Origin: Thiodiazotropha sp040506975
GTDB lineage: Bacteria > Pseudomonadota > Gammaproteobacteria > Chromatiales > Chromatiaceae
Length of the DNA: 64,000 bases
Direction: 5' to 3'
NCBI GenBank assembly: GCA_965211775.1
Contig: OZ242974.1
Location: forward strand, 372,001-436,000
Below are positions 36,089-44,569 of the stretch, one piece after another (positions within the stretch are counted from its first letter, which is position 1; every line of letters starts with the position of its first letter). The notes under the pieces were generated by a model. The model was not told the origin of the DNA, ran no database searches, and saw only the letters and a program-made list of their open reading frames with translations. The translations under genes and the position numbers were made by a program.

Positions 36089-36814
36089 ATGTGCACTTTT
36101 TTCCATGTGACTCAATATTCATGCCGACCACATAATTACCCATTAACCATGAAAAACTCAACAACCCAGGAAATCACACCAGAGCAGTACGCAGAGAAGT
36201 TCCGGGGAAAAGAAGAACAAGCGCTCGTGCAGGCGCTCGATATTCGAAAATTCGAGATTGATCTGTATTGGAAGCGAGCAACGTACTTTTGGGCTTTCAT
36301 AGCCGCGACGATGGCGGGATTCTTTGCTATACAAGCATCTGAAGCATCGAGTAAAACCGATCTCTCCGTGATCTTGACATGTTTAGGTACAGTATTTTCC
36401 TTCGGTTGGGTTTGTGTAAATCGCGGGAGCAAGTTTTGGCAGGAGAACTGGGAAAAGCATGTCGATGTGCTTGAAGATTCAATCACGGGGCCTTTGTACA
36501 AGGTTGTGATGTCGAGAAACGAGCTCAAAGATTACCGAGAAAAGGCTGTTCACCTTGTTACTGGCCCATCCCCTATCTCCGTCTCGAAAATCAATCAAAT
36601 CATTAGCCTATACGTCTTTGTTCTTTGGCTATGCTTGCTATTCTACTCGCTGCCCGAGTTTTCTATTGAAAGTCCGGTCAACTGGTTCTATGTAATCGTA
36701 ATCTTCGTAAGCGCTGCCGCCTGCGTGCTTTTTCTTTGGCTTGGTCGCACGTATCCAGGTGGTTACTATCACAAGGCAAAACTCAGAAAATCTCGGGTGC
36801 GAAAGGAACAATAG
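36089..36814 (+). CDS. Four-helix membrane protein, possibly RipA-like
   Basis: 241-aa inner-membrane protein. A soluble N-terminus with ALDIRKFEIDLYWKRATYF leads into two helices (about 70-115), then a soluble helical stretch and two more helices near the C-terminus, ending in a basic tail. The RKFEI.LYWKRATYFW pattern recalls the RipA family of octameric membrane proteins; this is from memory and uncertain. AGGAGAG precedes ATG 36089; an internal ATG at 36149 is the alternative. Its lower GC content than the btu genes marks the start of the accessory region. Confidence 0.6.
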   Translation: MCTFFHVTQYSCRPHNYPLTMKNSTTQEITPEQYAEKFRGKEEQALVQALDIRKFEIDLYWKRATYFWAFIAATMAGFFAIQASEASSKTDLSVILTCLGTVFSFGWVCVNRGSKFWQENWEKHVDVLEDSITGPLYKVVMSRNELKDYREKAVHLVTGPSPISVSKINQIISLYVFVLWLCLLFYSLPEFSIESPVNWFYVIVIFVSAAACVLFLWLGRTYPGGYYHKAKLRKSRVRKEQ

Positions 36815-36892
36815 GGGACAAACCATGCTTTTAATACAAACTAGTACGGAAAAAGAGAATAAATGGGGCCTGTCCCTTAATACAAAAAGCTA

Positions 36893-37921
36893 CCTGATTA
36901 CTCATGAGGCTCAGCTATTGAGCCTGTGGTGCAAGCATAATGGAACCTACTGAATAAAAGAGGATTTCATCATGCCGAGAAATACTATTCAATTTCAAAA
37001 AGGTCTTGGTTTGCACGATTTTCTGGAACAATATGGGACCGAGGATCAGTGTCGACAGGCATTGTATGATTTGCGCTGGCCGACGGGCTATGTCTGCCCT
37101 GAGTGCGGCAACACAACAGGCTGTGAACTCAAAAAGCGTCAGATATATCAATGTCACAAGTGCCATCATCAGACTTCCCTGACCGCCGGCAGCATCTTCC
37201 ATGGCACCAAGCTGCCGCTGAGAACGTGGTTTCTTGCGATCTATCTGTTGACCCAACGCAAGAAAAGTATCTCGGCGCTGCAACTTTCCCGCGAAATCGG
37301 GGTGAACTACAATACGGCCTGGCGACTCAAGCATAAGTTGATGCAGGTGATGATGGAACGTGAGCGTGGAAAAAAACTGGCCGGTCGCATCGAATTGGAT
37401 GATGCTTATCTCGGAGGCGAGCAAGCCGGTAAGCGTGGTCGTGGGTCGCGCAACAAAATCCCTTTCGTAGCTGCTGTTGAGACGACGCGGGACGGCAGGC
37501 CCATGAAAATTCAACTGCGTCGTGTAAGGGGCTTCCGCAAACGTGAAATCGCCCGCTACGCCCGCTCCTGCTTGATGCCTGGCAGCGAAGTCTTTACCGA
37601 TGGGCTTTGGTGCTTTAGTGGCGTGACAACCGCTGATTGCCATCATAACCCCATGGTGACGGGTGGTGGGCGCCAAAGTGTCCAGTATTCGTGCTTCAAA
37701 TGGGTAAACACGATGTTGGGTAATGTCAAAAACAGTCTGTTGGGTACTTTTCATGCGATTCGAGATAAACATGTGTCGCGTTATCTTGCTGAGTTCGAAT
37801 ATCGGTTTAACCGCCGTTTCGATTTACCCGCCATGATTGAACGATTGCTTTTTGCCGCTCTTCGCACTCCACCTATGCCATATCGCCTCTTGAGAATGGC
37901 TGAGGTTTAGGGGTAATCAGG
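36893..37921 (+). mobile_element. IS1595-family insertion sequence (about 1029 bp)
   Basis: The transposase gene is bracketed by imperfect inverted repeats: CCTGATTACTCATGAGGCTC at 36893 and, inverted, CCTGATTACCCCTAAACCTC ending at 37921. Twenty-one of 27 positions match. No 8-bp target duplication, typical of the family, is visible, so one flank may have been rearranged. The right end lies 5 bp from the stop of the tfoX-like remnant. Confidence 0.82.
36972..37910 (+). CDS. IS1595-family transposase (ISXO2-like)
   Basis: 312-aa transposase. N-terminal zinc ribbon (CPECGNTTGCELKKRQIYQCHKCHHQTS, about residues 36-63), then a DDE-type domain with the first Asp in RIELDDAYLGGE and the second in VFTDGLW, followed by FKWVNTMLGNVKNSLLGTFHA. 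The length is normal and the frame intact, so it may be functional. A good AGAGG-like site precedes the ATG. Confidence 0.95.
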   Translation: MPRNTIQFQKGLGLHDFLEQYGTEDQCRQALYDLRWPTGYVCPECGNTTGCELKKRQIYQCHKCHHQTSLTAGSIFHGTKLPLRTWFLAIYLLTQRKKSISALQLSREIGVNYNTAWRLKHKLMQVMMERERGKKLAGRIELDDAYLGGEQAGKRGRGSRNKIPFVAAVETTRDGRPMKIQLRRVRGFRKREIARYARSCLMPGSEVFTDGLWCFSGVTTADCHHNPMVTGGGRQSVQYSCFKWVNTMLGNVKNSLLGTFHAIRDKHVSRYLAEFEYRFNRRFDLPAMIERLLFAALRTPPMPYRLLRMAEV

Positions 37922-38061
37922 ATTTTTTATATTTCTATTTTCACGCCTTCGGGTTTCAACATTTCTTCTAATTCGCGGTATCCATCCAGTTCCATTAATA
38001 ACCTGCCTTTCTCATTGCCGGCGATATTAACCCAGTGCTCGTTTTCCAGGGCTCCAACTAG

Positions 38062-39629
38062 CCCCAATATTTCACGCATTAAAAAGGCAAAATCCTGATA
38101 CTTCGATATAATTCAGTTGCTTACACTGTAATCGAAAGGATTTTGCCTGTGACAAACTGTACCCAGACTGCCTTTGATTTTCCAGCCCTAAAACGCCGTA
38201 AGGTTCAAGCCGAGTTTTCCGGTGGCGATATCACCTCGGACGGCGGCGTGTTGCTGCTGCGTGAGATCGACAGGCGTCTGGGATTGCTCGAGGCGGTTGA
38301 TGCGGTCATCCCCGACCCGCGAGATCCCCGCTATATTGAACACAGCCAGTTGAGCCTGTTGCGCCAGCGAGTCTATGGGCTCTGCCTGGGTTATGAAGAT
38401 CTGAACGACCATCAGACACTACGCACCGACCCGGCCCTACAGAGCTCGATCGAACGCGAGGAGGTACTGGGCAGCCAGTCGACACTTTGTCGGCTGGAGA
38501 ACCGGGTCGATCGCCGGGTTGCCGTTGATGTCCACAACCTACTGCTCGAGCAGTTCATTGCCTCATATGATGCACCACCCGATGAGCTGATCCTGGATTT
38601 CGACGCCACGGATGATCCGGTGCATGGCCGCCAGGAAGGCCGCTTCTTTCACGGCTACTACGATCACTACTGCTTCCTGCCCCTGTATGTCTTTTGTGGC
38701 GATCAACTGCTGGTGAGTTATCTGCGGCCCAGCCGGATCGATGCGCCCAAGCATGCCTGGGCGATTCTGGCGCTGTTGGTCAAACGCCTGCGCCGGGCTT
38801 GGCCTGAAGTGCGTATCATCTTTCGGGGCGATAGCGGCTTTTGCCGTCACCACATGCTCAGCTGGTGCGAGCGCAACGCTGTGGGCTATATCGTGGGCAT
38901 CGCCAAGAATGACGCCTTGCTGCGGTGTATCCGTGAGCCCATGCAGTGGGTTGAGGAACTGGCGAAGCGAACCGGCATGAAGATGCGGGAATTCTTTCAG
39001 TTTCACTATGCCGCCAGCACCTGGAAGACGCGTCGCAAGGTGATCGCCAAACTGGAGGTCACCGACAAGGGGCCAAATCCACGCTTCATCGTCACCAACC
39101 TGGCCGGCGACAAACAGCGCCTTTACGATGACCTCTACTGCGCCCGTGGTGACATGGAGAACCGAATCAAGGAGCAGCAACTGGGGCTGTTCGCCGATCG
39201 CACCAGCGCGCATTACTGGTGGGCCAATCAGTTTCGTCTACTGCTGTCCAGTCTGGCCTATGTGCTGATGGAGGCCATCCGGCGCCTCGCGCTGAAGGGC
39301 ACGGAACTGGCGCGTGCACAGATGACCACGATCCGGCTCAAACTGTTCAAGATCGGGGCGGTCATCATTCGCAACACGCGACGGATCCGCTTCCTGCTCT
39401 CCAGCACCTATCCCTATCAGGCGCTGTTTTTCCAGGTGGCGGCACGACTCAAGCCGGGATAGCCCGGCAGAGTGCTGCCCCGGCACGTTGATCAACAATG
39501 GGGGTAAGGGGGAGTCTGCCCGGAGGGTGGAAAATCAGGGCTTGATAGAGGTTTGGTTCCCAGTGAGGGCAAACCATCCAAGCTTGGCCATATCACCGGC
39601 TAAATTTAAAAACGGATGAAACATGCGGG
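38062..39629 (+). mobile_element. IS1380-family element, copy 3 (complete, 1568 bp)
   Basis: Bounded by CCCCAATATTTCA (38062) and the complement of CCCGCATGTTTCA (ending 39629), with the target duplication CTAG at 38058-38061 and 39630-39633. In the leader, AGGCAAAATCCT (38085-38096) is the exact inverse of AGGATTTTGCCT (38137-38148), which includes the ribosome-binding site. TATAAT at 38107-38112 lies between the two arms and may be the -10 of the transposase promoter. Confidence 0.97.
38149..39462 (+). CDS. IS1380-family transposase
   Basis: 437-aa DDE transposase, the same protein as in the other complete copies, intact. GTG 38149 stands 8 nt after AGGA (38137-38140). It is inserted within the tfoX-like gene in the opposite orientation to that gene. 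Confidence 0.96.
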   Translation: MTNCTQTAFDFPALKRRKVQAEFSGGDITSDGGVLLLREIDRRLGLLEAVDAVIPDPRDPRYIEHSQLSLLRQRVYGLCLGYEDLNDHQTLRTDPALQSSIEREEVLGSQSTLCRLENRVDRRVAVDVHNLLLEQFIASYDAPPDELILDFDATDDPVHGRQEGRFFHGYYDHYCFLPLYVFCGDQLLVSYLRPSRIDAPKHAWAILALLVKRLRRAWPEVRIIFRGDSGFCRHHMLSWCERNAVGYIVGIAKNDALLRCIREPMQWVEELAKRTGMKMREFFQFHYAASTWKTRRKVIAKLEVTDKGPNPRFIVTNLAGDKQRLYDDLYCARGDMENRIKEQQLGLFADRTSAHYWWANQFRLLLSSLAYVLMEAIRRLALKGTELARAQMTTIRLKLFKIGAVIIRNTRRIRFLLSSTYPYQALFFQVAARLKPG

Positions 39630-39899
39630 CTAGTGCGTAAAGAAAATTGAGGCTAGGTGCAGTACTGCATTCTTCCTTTAATTTAATGAATGCTCTTATT
39701 GCACCAACCTCCCTCAGTTGTTGTTCGGTGCGAATGCCAACTTCAATCAGGCACTTTTCTGATTTGGGCCCAATCCCTTTTAGGTTGCTCAGTTCACCCA
39801 TAGATCTGCTACCCTTAAAATATAACAGTTACGTTAACGTTACTATTTATCAGCGCAAGGAGCGTTATTATGACCAACAGGCTCACTACACTATAACGT

Positions 39900-40124
39900 T
39901 TATTCACCACTATCTTTCTTGCCTCTGTATAGCAGCGGCATTAACTCTTTCCACGTTTTTCCTGCCGTTAAAAAATGTTCGTGATCCACCTCCTCTACAA
40001 ATACCCAAACATGAGAGGGATCATAACCAAGGTTACATGCAACAAGATCATTTACTTCCTTCATTGTTTTTTCTATTGCCTCTTTAGAACTTCCCTTCAT
40101 TGTCTTTATAGTTACCAACGGCAT
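39900..40124 (-). CDS. 4-oxalocrotonate tautomerase family protein
   Basis: 74-aa protein with the N-terminal proline after Met (MPLVTIKTM) that acts as general base in the tautomerase superfamily, followed by a beta-alpha-beta unit with KTMKEVNDLVA and VWVFVEEVDHEHF. The length and layout fit the 4-OT group. The substrate is unknown. A GGAGATATAAA segment lies upstream of the ATG. Confidence 0.82.
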   Translation of the reverse strand: MPLVTIKTMKGSSKEAIEKTMKEVNDLVACNLGYDPSHVWVFVEEVDHEHFLTAGKTWKELMPLLYRGKKDSGE

Positions 40125-40215
40125 TTATATCTCCATGATTTATCAGGTTGACGGATAGAGTAAGAGTGACTGGAGTCGATACAATTATCGGGTCCCCGTA
40201 GAATCTTACTGTTTA

Positions 40216-40596
40216 TTATACGTTCCTTGCATGCTGAATCACCTCATGATCTGACAATTCGTGTCCAACCCATACGATTACCTTACTTGCACCAGCACCA
40301 GTTGCAACCTCTTTTAAAACTCTCTCCTCCACTTCGGACAAGCCGCCTTCTATCATTTCCAGAGGATGTATGACTATCACGGGCGATGCAGGAAACCATC
40401 GACCCTCATGTACCTTCTTAACCCCTTGTTTCAAATATTTCTCCGCGGCCATGAATTCACCAACCAATAGCCTCTTAGTTGTGAAAGGCTCAACCGCCGT
40501 CACAGTCACTTCCTTTTTATCCTCAATATGCCGCACCTGAAACTGGTTCTTTGCTACCTTTACATAAACAGTGCCGATTAGTATCTGTTCCAACAT
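40216..40596 (-). CDS. Small protein with MreB-like segment
   Basis: 126-aa protein. From about residue 36 the order of elements resembles the central part of MreB: PFTTKRLLVGEFMAAEKYLKQGVKKVH, then SPVIVIHP, then EVEERVLKEVATGAGASKVIVW. MreB has RPMxDGVIxDFxxTExML...PRVLVCVP...VERRAIRESAxxAGAxEV at these places. The ATP-binding ends of MreB are missing, so it cannot be a normal filament. There is no signal peptide or membrane helix. The resemblance is by eye. The gene stands alone between the tautomerase and a zinc-ribbon gene. Confidence 0.5.
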   Translation of the reverse strand: MLEQILIGTVYVKVAKNQFQVRHIEDKKEVTVTAVEPFTTKRLLVGEFMAAEKYLKQGVKKVHEGRWFPASPVIVIHPLEMIEGGLSEVEERVLKEVATGAGASKVIVWVGHELSDHEVIQHARNV

Positions 40597-40718
40597 TTGG
40601 TATTGATCGTATTACGACTAGCATATGGGCGCGCTGCCGAACGTAAAACATCCCGGTGAACAATGTGAGTGACGTAATGCACTTGTTATCTGCTTGTTGG
40701 TGACTAATTCAATAACTT

Positions 40719-41090
40719 CTACGGCGTATCAGTTTTCGAAAGAATATTACCTGCAGAAAGCTTCGCTCCACACCAAAAACAATTTGCTCTTCTGATTTTT
40801 GGTTTTTTTCCACATTCAAGGCATGCTTCCAGATTAGTAACTATCTTTCCATCTGCACTACCATCTCTTAAGTCAATTTCCTGAATTTTTTTCTCTAACT
40901 GACTCTCAGTTATTCCGCTTTCTTCAAGCAGCTCCCAGATTGCTTGTGTTATAAGAACTAAATTGTCTATCTTTTTATCTATATAACCAATATCAGTCGC
41001 ATTGGCGTGAGATCTCAATTGTGTTTGATTTGCAACAGATTTAGCACGCCCAATATGATATTCCTGAAAAGTATCTCTTATCCACCCCAT
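40719..41090 (-). CDS. Hypothetical protein with C-terminal zinc ribbon
   Basis: 123-aa protein that I do not recognise. Residues 20-75 are helical. The C-terminus has a zinc-ribbon-like set of cysteines, CLECGKKPKIRRANCFWCG. It has relatively low GC content, like its neighbours. Single gene. Confidence 0.6.
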   Translation of the reverse strand: MGWIRDTFQEYHIGRAKSVANQTQLRSHANATDIGYIDKKIDNLVLITQAIWELLEESGITESQLEKKIQEIDLRDGSADGKIVTNLEACLECGKKPKIRRANCFWCGAKLSAGNILSKTDTP

Positions 41091-41265
41091 GATGTTTCCT
41101 TTTATGTCACTGACAGCAATTTTTGGCAGGCCCCCTATATAACACCCTAAAAATCACAAAATCAATAAGTTGGCTTTTTTGGTAAATTAAGCGAGACACC
41201 CACACCAAAGATTACCAATTTATAAATATACAGGTGTCCTGTCTCTCGATCGGCCATACGCCAGT

Positions 41266-41685
41266 TCACGGAAAGGTCTTGAGGCAGCAAACTCCAGCGG
41301 GATTAGATGTTTCACAGGCGCATGCACCAAGCTTGGTTTGACGGACAATGTACGCCCTTATGCCCGGTTCGCTGGCGGCGTCGCTCTTTGTTACCCCAAA
41401 GCAGTAGCACAGCATTGCATCATCGGATTGCTCTTTCACACCCACCCTGGTTCTGACTTGCGCTTGCGAGATTACCGAGTCGTCGTCCCCGAAATAAACC
41501 ACATCGCAAGCCGGATCGTCACAGAAATAGTATCGTTTTGTGTGACTGTCCAATAGCCAAGGTCTGTGTACATGGTGGGCAACGGTTTTGGCGGATACCT
41601 CCGAGTACTCGATCCCATTGACCGGACAGCGGTGTTTGCCGGGCCGATTGATATTGCAGCCGGGTTCTGCGCAACAATGTGACAT
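41266..41685 (-). CDS. CopZ-type iron-sulfur/zinc metallochaperone domain protein
   Basis: 139-aa cysteine-rich protein. Cysteines occur in SHCCAEPGCN, HRCPVNG, FCDDPACDVVYFG, LCYCFGVTK, CACE and VCCLKTFP. The FCDDPACDVVYF and LCYCFG..K segments match the N-terminal [2Fe-2S]/zinc domain of Archaeoglobus CopZ, a copper chaperone. The HMA copper-binding domain of full CopZ is absent, so this is the standalone form. In bacteria such genes often accompany mercury or copper resistance; here no such partner is seen apart from the outer-membrane protein downstream. Confidence 0.78.
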   Translation of the reverse strand: MSHCCAEPGCNINRPGKHRCPVNGIEYSEVSAKTVAHHVHRPWLLDSHTKRYYFCDDPACDVVYFGDDDSVISQAQVRTRVGVKEQSDDAMLCYCFGVTKSDAASEPGIRAYIVRQTKLGACACETSNPAGVCCLKTFP

Positions 41686-41815
41686 TACGGTTTTCCTAGA
41701 ACGATTGAAACAGCAGCATTAGATATTCTTAGTCTGTCAGAAGATATCGAAATATGCGACTTGCGGTATCAGGTTGAGCCTGATTTTCCACAGCTGATTC
41801 TTCCGATTCTCTTCG

Positions 41816-42742
41816 CTAAAACTCGATCTCGACAGACCACTTCAGCGTCGTATCAGGCGTGTTGTCATTGATGCCGAACAATAATCCCACGCCGATTGAG
41901 ACGGATGACTCTTCGTCGGACGGATCACCTCCCAGGCCGCCCGTGTAATAGAACACAGGTCCCAGGCGATGTTGATTGTGATCGCCAAACAGTTGCGCCT
42001 CCTCGCCCGCACTACCTGTATCGCCAATCCGGTCCACCGTTCCATAGGCCTCCAACGCGAGCTGCCAATCCTGGTTCAGTTCAAAGCCGAATTGGGTCGC
42101 ATAGGCGAAGTCGATCTTCTCGTCTCGTGGTTGATCTCCACCCAGGTGTTTCACCAGATAGAGGTTGATGATGCTCCACCGTTCATTCCGTTCTATTTGA
42201 AAGATTGGCCCGACGAGCAACAGGCTTGCCTCCTCATCCTCCAGCGGATGTTCATATTCGGCCACCAGACCAAAACCCCAATCGTGCGCTTCGATAGGAT
42301 CAACCACCCATATGTCCTCCGCGCCGATTTCGGACAAATCCAGGCCACTAAACTCATTCGCCTGCCCGGGACTGTCCGGGTCATCCAGACGCTCTTTCTC
42401 GTATTCGATACCGATGCGTGATTTAAATCGACGGGTAATACCAAACTCAAGCTCTAGGGCGTGGCGTTGTTTCGCCACGCTGTTGTCGTCGTACTCGAAC
42501 TCCCCACCGACATTTCTCAGATCACGTTTTGGGTTGCCGAACATATGGGCGTTCTGGGATTGGAACTCAACCTCTCCGGGTGTGGCGTTGAGATTCTTGA
42601 CCTCGAACTGACCAATGGCGGGCCCGGCAACCACGGCTGGTCCGGCAAACAGCACGCCTACGACGACAGAGATTACCCTGGCCGGGTCTCTCCAATCAGG
42701 TTTCCGCCGCAGTGAACAAGCGTGATTTGAGTTTTTGTGCAT
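41816..42742 (-). CDS. Predicted outer-membrane beta-barrel protein
   Basis: 308-aa protein with an N-terminal basic region and hydrophobic signal (VISVVVGVLFAGPAVVAG), then alternating amphipathic strands with acidic turns and a terminal phenylalanine (WSVEIEF), the usual beta-barrel assembly signal. I do not recognise the family. It lies upstream of the CopZ-like gene on the same strand (130-bp gap). A role in metal traffic would be a guess. Confidence 0.65.
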   Translation of the reverse strand: MHKNSNHACSLRRKPDWRDPARVISVVVGVLFAGPAVVAGPAIGQFEVKNLNATPGEVEFQSQNAHMFGNPKRDLRNVGGEFEYDDNSVAKQRHALELEFGITRRFKSRIGIEYEKERLDDPDSPGQANEFSGLDLSEIGAEDIWVVDPIEAHDWGFGLVAEYEHPLEDEEASLLLVGPIFQIERNERWSIINLYLVKHLGGDQPRDEKIDFAYATQFGFELNQDWQLALEAYGTVDRIGDTGSAGEEAQLFGDHNQHRLGPVFYYTGGLGGDPSDEESSVSIGVGLLFGINDNTPDTTLKWSVEIEF

Positions 42743-43274
42743 CTATTTATCCAGTGCCGGCACAGCTGCAAGCTGTGTATAGGAAGAATACAGATAACAG
42801 AATGAATCCATCCTTCAAGAGACCCATTTTCTTAAAGGACGCAGTAAATTTATGCAGGCAGATCCCATTTAACTAAAAAAAACAAACAAATCTTCATATT
42901 CTCCCGCTCAAGCAAATAAAACCACATCTGCTCAAATAAGCCCTGCAATCTGTGTACCAGGGACAAAACAGCCTGCACAGGCCTGTTTCAAGGGCTGAAT
43001 ACTCCGACTCATGGCGCAAATATTGTCGATGGTGTAGCAAAATGCCTCGTAACCGGCGCAAATAACCCGCTCACAAGCCATTTGCTCTGGTTCCCACGCT
43101 CCTGCGCGGGAACTCATATCTCTCCCTGATGCCTACCTGTCGTATGCATTCCCACCCAGGAGCGTGGGAACGATATGATGGGACGCCAGATGTAAAGCGT
43201 GGAGAAACAGCACATACAGCCTGGCATTCAAACGTCGGGCAGTCAGTTGAATTTAATATTCAATCGAGGTTCGG
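42743..43274. other. Intergenic region with a hairpin repeat
   Basis: About 530 bp without a convincing gene. It contains an inverted pair of the GTTCCCACGCTCCTGCGCGGG repeat (43090-43171). A 61-codon ORF covers part of it but shows no features of a gene. Confidence 0.6.
43090..43171. repeat. GTTCCCACGCTCC hairpin repeat, inverted pair
   Basis: GTTCCCACGCTCCTGCGCGGGAACT at the left is partly inverted at 43155-43171 (CCAGGAGCGTGGGAAC), followed by GATATGATG. Single or partial units of the same family occur near 6313, 29131 and 48739, often followed by CGATAT. Confidence 0.8.
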
Positions 43275-44027
43275 ATGAGCACCAACCCGTCACACGATTT
43301 CACCTGGAGGCACGCTGTACTGGCGTTTCTCTTGCTCTTTCCACTCGTCTTGCTGCTGATGTTTGAACCGATTCCTCAAGACGCGGCCTATCACCACTTT
43401 GTCGAGACAGGCCGCTTCCTGGGTATCCCCAATTTTTTCGATGTCATCTCCAACCTGGCCTTCCTGCTCGTCGGTACGGTTGGCATCGCATTCTGCCTGA
43501 AACACCATACAGGCCCCGGCCATAGGGCCTGGCTTGTTCTATTTATCGGTGTCAGCCTGGTGAGTGTTGGATCGTTCTACTATCACTGGAGCCCTAGCAA
43601 CGAGACCCTCGTCTGGGATCGCTTGCCGATGAGTATTGGATTTATGGGTTTCCTTGCGGCACTCCTGAGCGAGTATGTCGATCGCCGCTTGTCCACTCTA
43701 CTGGTCCCGCTGATCATTATGGGCATAGGCAGCGTCCTCTACGGACACTACTTCGAGGACCTGCGTCTCTATGTATGGGTACAATTCATCCCGCTACTGA
43801 CCTTACCCTTCTTCATGGTGCTGTTTAAAAGTCGCTTTACACACCAAGGGCTGCTGTTGTCTGCGCTTGTGTTGTACGCCTTTGCAAAAGGCGCGGAGGC
43901 ATACGATGCGGCCGTGTTCCAGATGACAGGCGAGGCAGTGAGTGGGCACACAGTCAAACACCTTCTAGCGGCTGCCAGCTGCTACACGGTTTTGATCATG
44001 CTGCAAAGACGGAAACTTAAGGTATGA
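43275..44027 (+). CDS. Ceramidase-like (CREST superfamily) membrane protein
   Basis: 250-aa protein with seven predicted transmembrane helices. CREST-type metal-site motifs are in place: GIPNFFDVISNLAFL near helix 2, GSFYYHWSPSNETLVWDRLPM after helix 3, and SGHTVKHLLAA in the last helix. The Ser, Asp and His residues would form the zinc hydrolase site of alkaline ceramidases and related hydrolases. The substrate in bacteria is unknown. Single gene. Confidence 0.8.
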   Translation: MSTNPSHDFTWRHAVLAFLLLFPLVLLLMFEPIPQDAAYHHFVETGRFLGIPNFFDVISNLAFLLVGTVGIAFCLKHHTGPGHRAWLVLFIGVSLVSVGSFYYHWSPSNETLVWDRLPMSIGFMGFLAALLSEYVDRRLSTLLVPLIIMGIGSVLYGHYFEDLRLYVWVQFIPLLTLPFFMVLFKSRFTHQGLLLSALVLYAFAKGAEAYDAAVFQMTGEAVSGHTVKHLLAAASCYTVLIMLQRRKLKV

Positions 44028-44569
44028 GACACGATGACGATCGACCGGTTGCAATAGGATGGCGGCAACTTAGTGTCCGTAATCCTTGAGCAGAAGCGTT
44101 AACATCAAATCATAGGGAAAAGCTGCCAGGTCGATCCACAATAGAGATGTCACGACCGATAAAACAGGGCCAGACCCGAATGGCGCTTACTTAAGACGAA
44201 TTTCAGGATTTTCGTCATTCCGGCGCAGGCCGGAATCCAGGAGTACCGTCACCATCAAGCATTCTGGATCCCGGCCTGCGCCGGGATGACGGTGGTTCTT
44301 GGCTTTAAGTAAGCGCCATTCGAATCAGCTCCCTTTCTCATTGATTGAGTTGATAAAAGCAGAAGAAAGGGTACTTTAATGATGTTGAAGCTCATGGCAG
44401 CGTTGACCTCATTTCCAAGGGAACCCATGAAAGAACTGTCAATAAAAGACGAAATGTACACTAGAATCTTAGAAGGATTGACAACTATCACTTAGCCATC
44501 ACATCCAGCCGACACATTTGTCTTTACCGCACCTCCTGCAAGGCAGACATAAAATCTCATGAGGCAATC
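44028..44569. other. Intergenic region with nested palindrome
   Basis: About 540 bp. It contains the REP-bearing palindrome at 44179-44322; I see no gene in the remainder. Small ORFs here read out the repeat (VIPAQAGIQ peptides) and are not genes. Confidence 0.6.
44179..44322. repeat. Nested palindrome: REP inside 17-bp arms
   Basis: Outer arms GAATGGCGCTTACTTAA (44179-44195) and its exact inverse (44306-44322) enclose an imperfect REP pair, CGTCATTCCGGCGCAGGCCG (44214) and its inverse ending at 44292. The total is 144 bp with no coding capacity. The inner repeat is closely related to the one at 33941. Confidence 0.92.

Larger units (their letters stand above)
37927..39801 (-). pseudogene. 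TfoX C-terminal-domain protein, interrupted by IS1380 copy 3
   Basis: Small gene split by IS1380 at 38062-39629. The 5' part (39801-39630) encodes MGELSNLKGIGPKSEKCLIEVGIRT and NFLYAL; the 3' part (38057-37927) encodes VGALENEHWVNIAG to VKIEI before TAA. Removing the element and one CTAG repeat gives a 100-aa protein in one frame. The helix-hairpin-helix-like start matches the C-terminal domain of TfoX/Sxy, linked to competence regulation. Standalone C-terminal-domain proteins are known, and their function is uncertain. In its present form the ORF runs into the IS right end, giving 32 unrelated residues. Confidence 0.85.

Noticed and set aside
42932..43117. 61-codon ORF with several cysteines
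   Set aside because: It runs into the GTTCCCACGCTCC repeat, has no good ribosome-binding site and no recognised homology; kept as intergenic.
44255..44491. ORF ending in TTVIPAQAGIQ
   Set aside because: This peptide is the typical translation of REP palindromes, here the repeat at 44214-44292.
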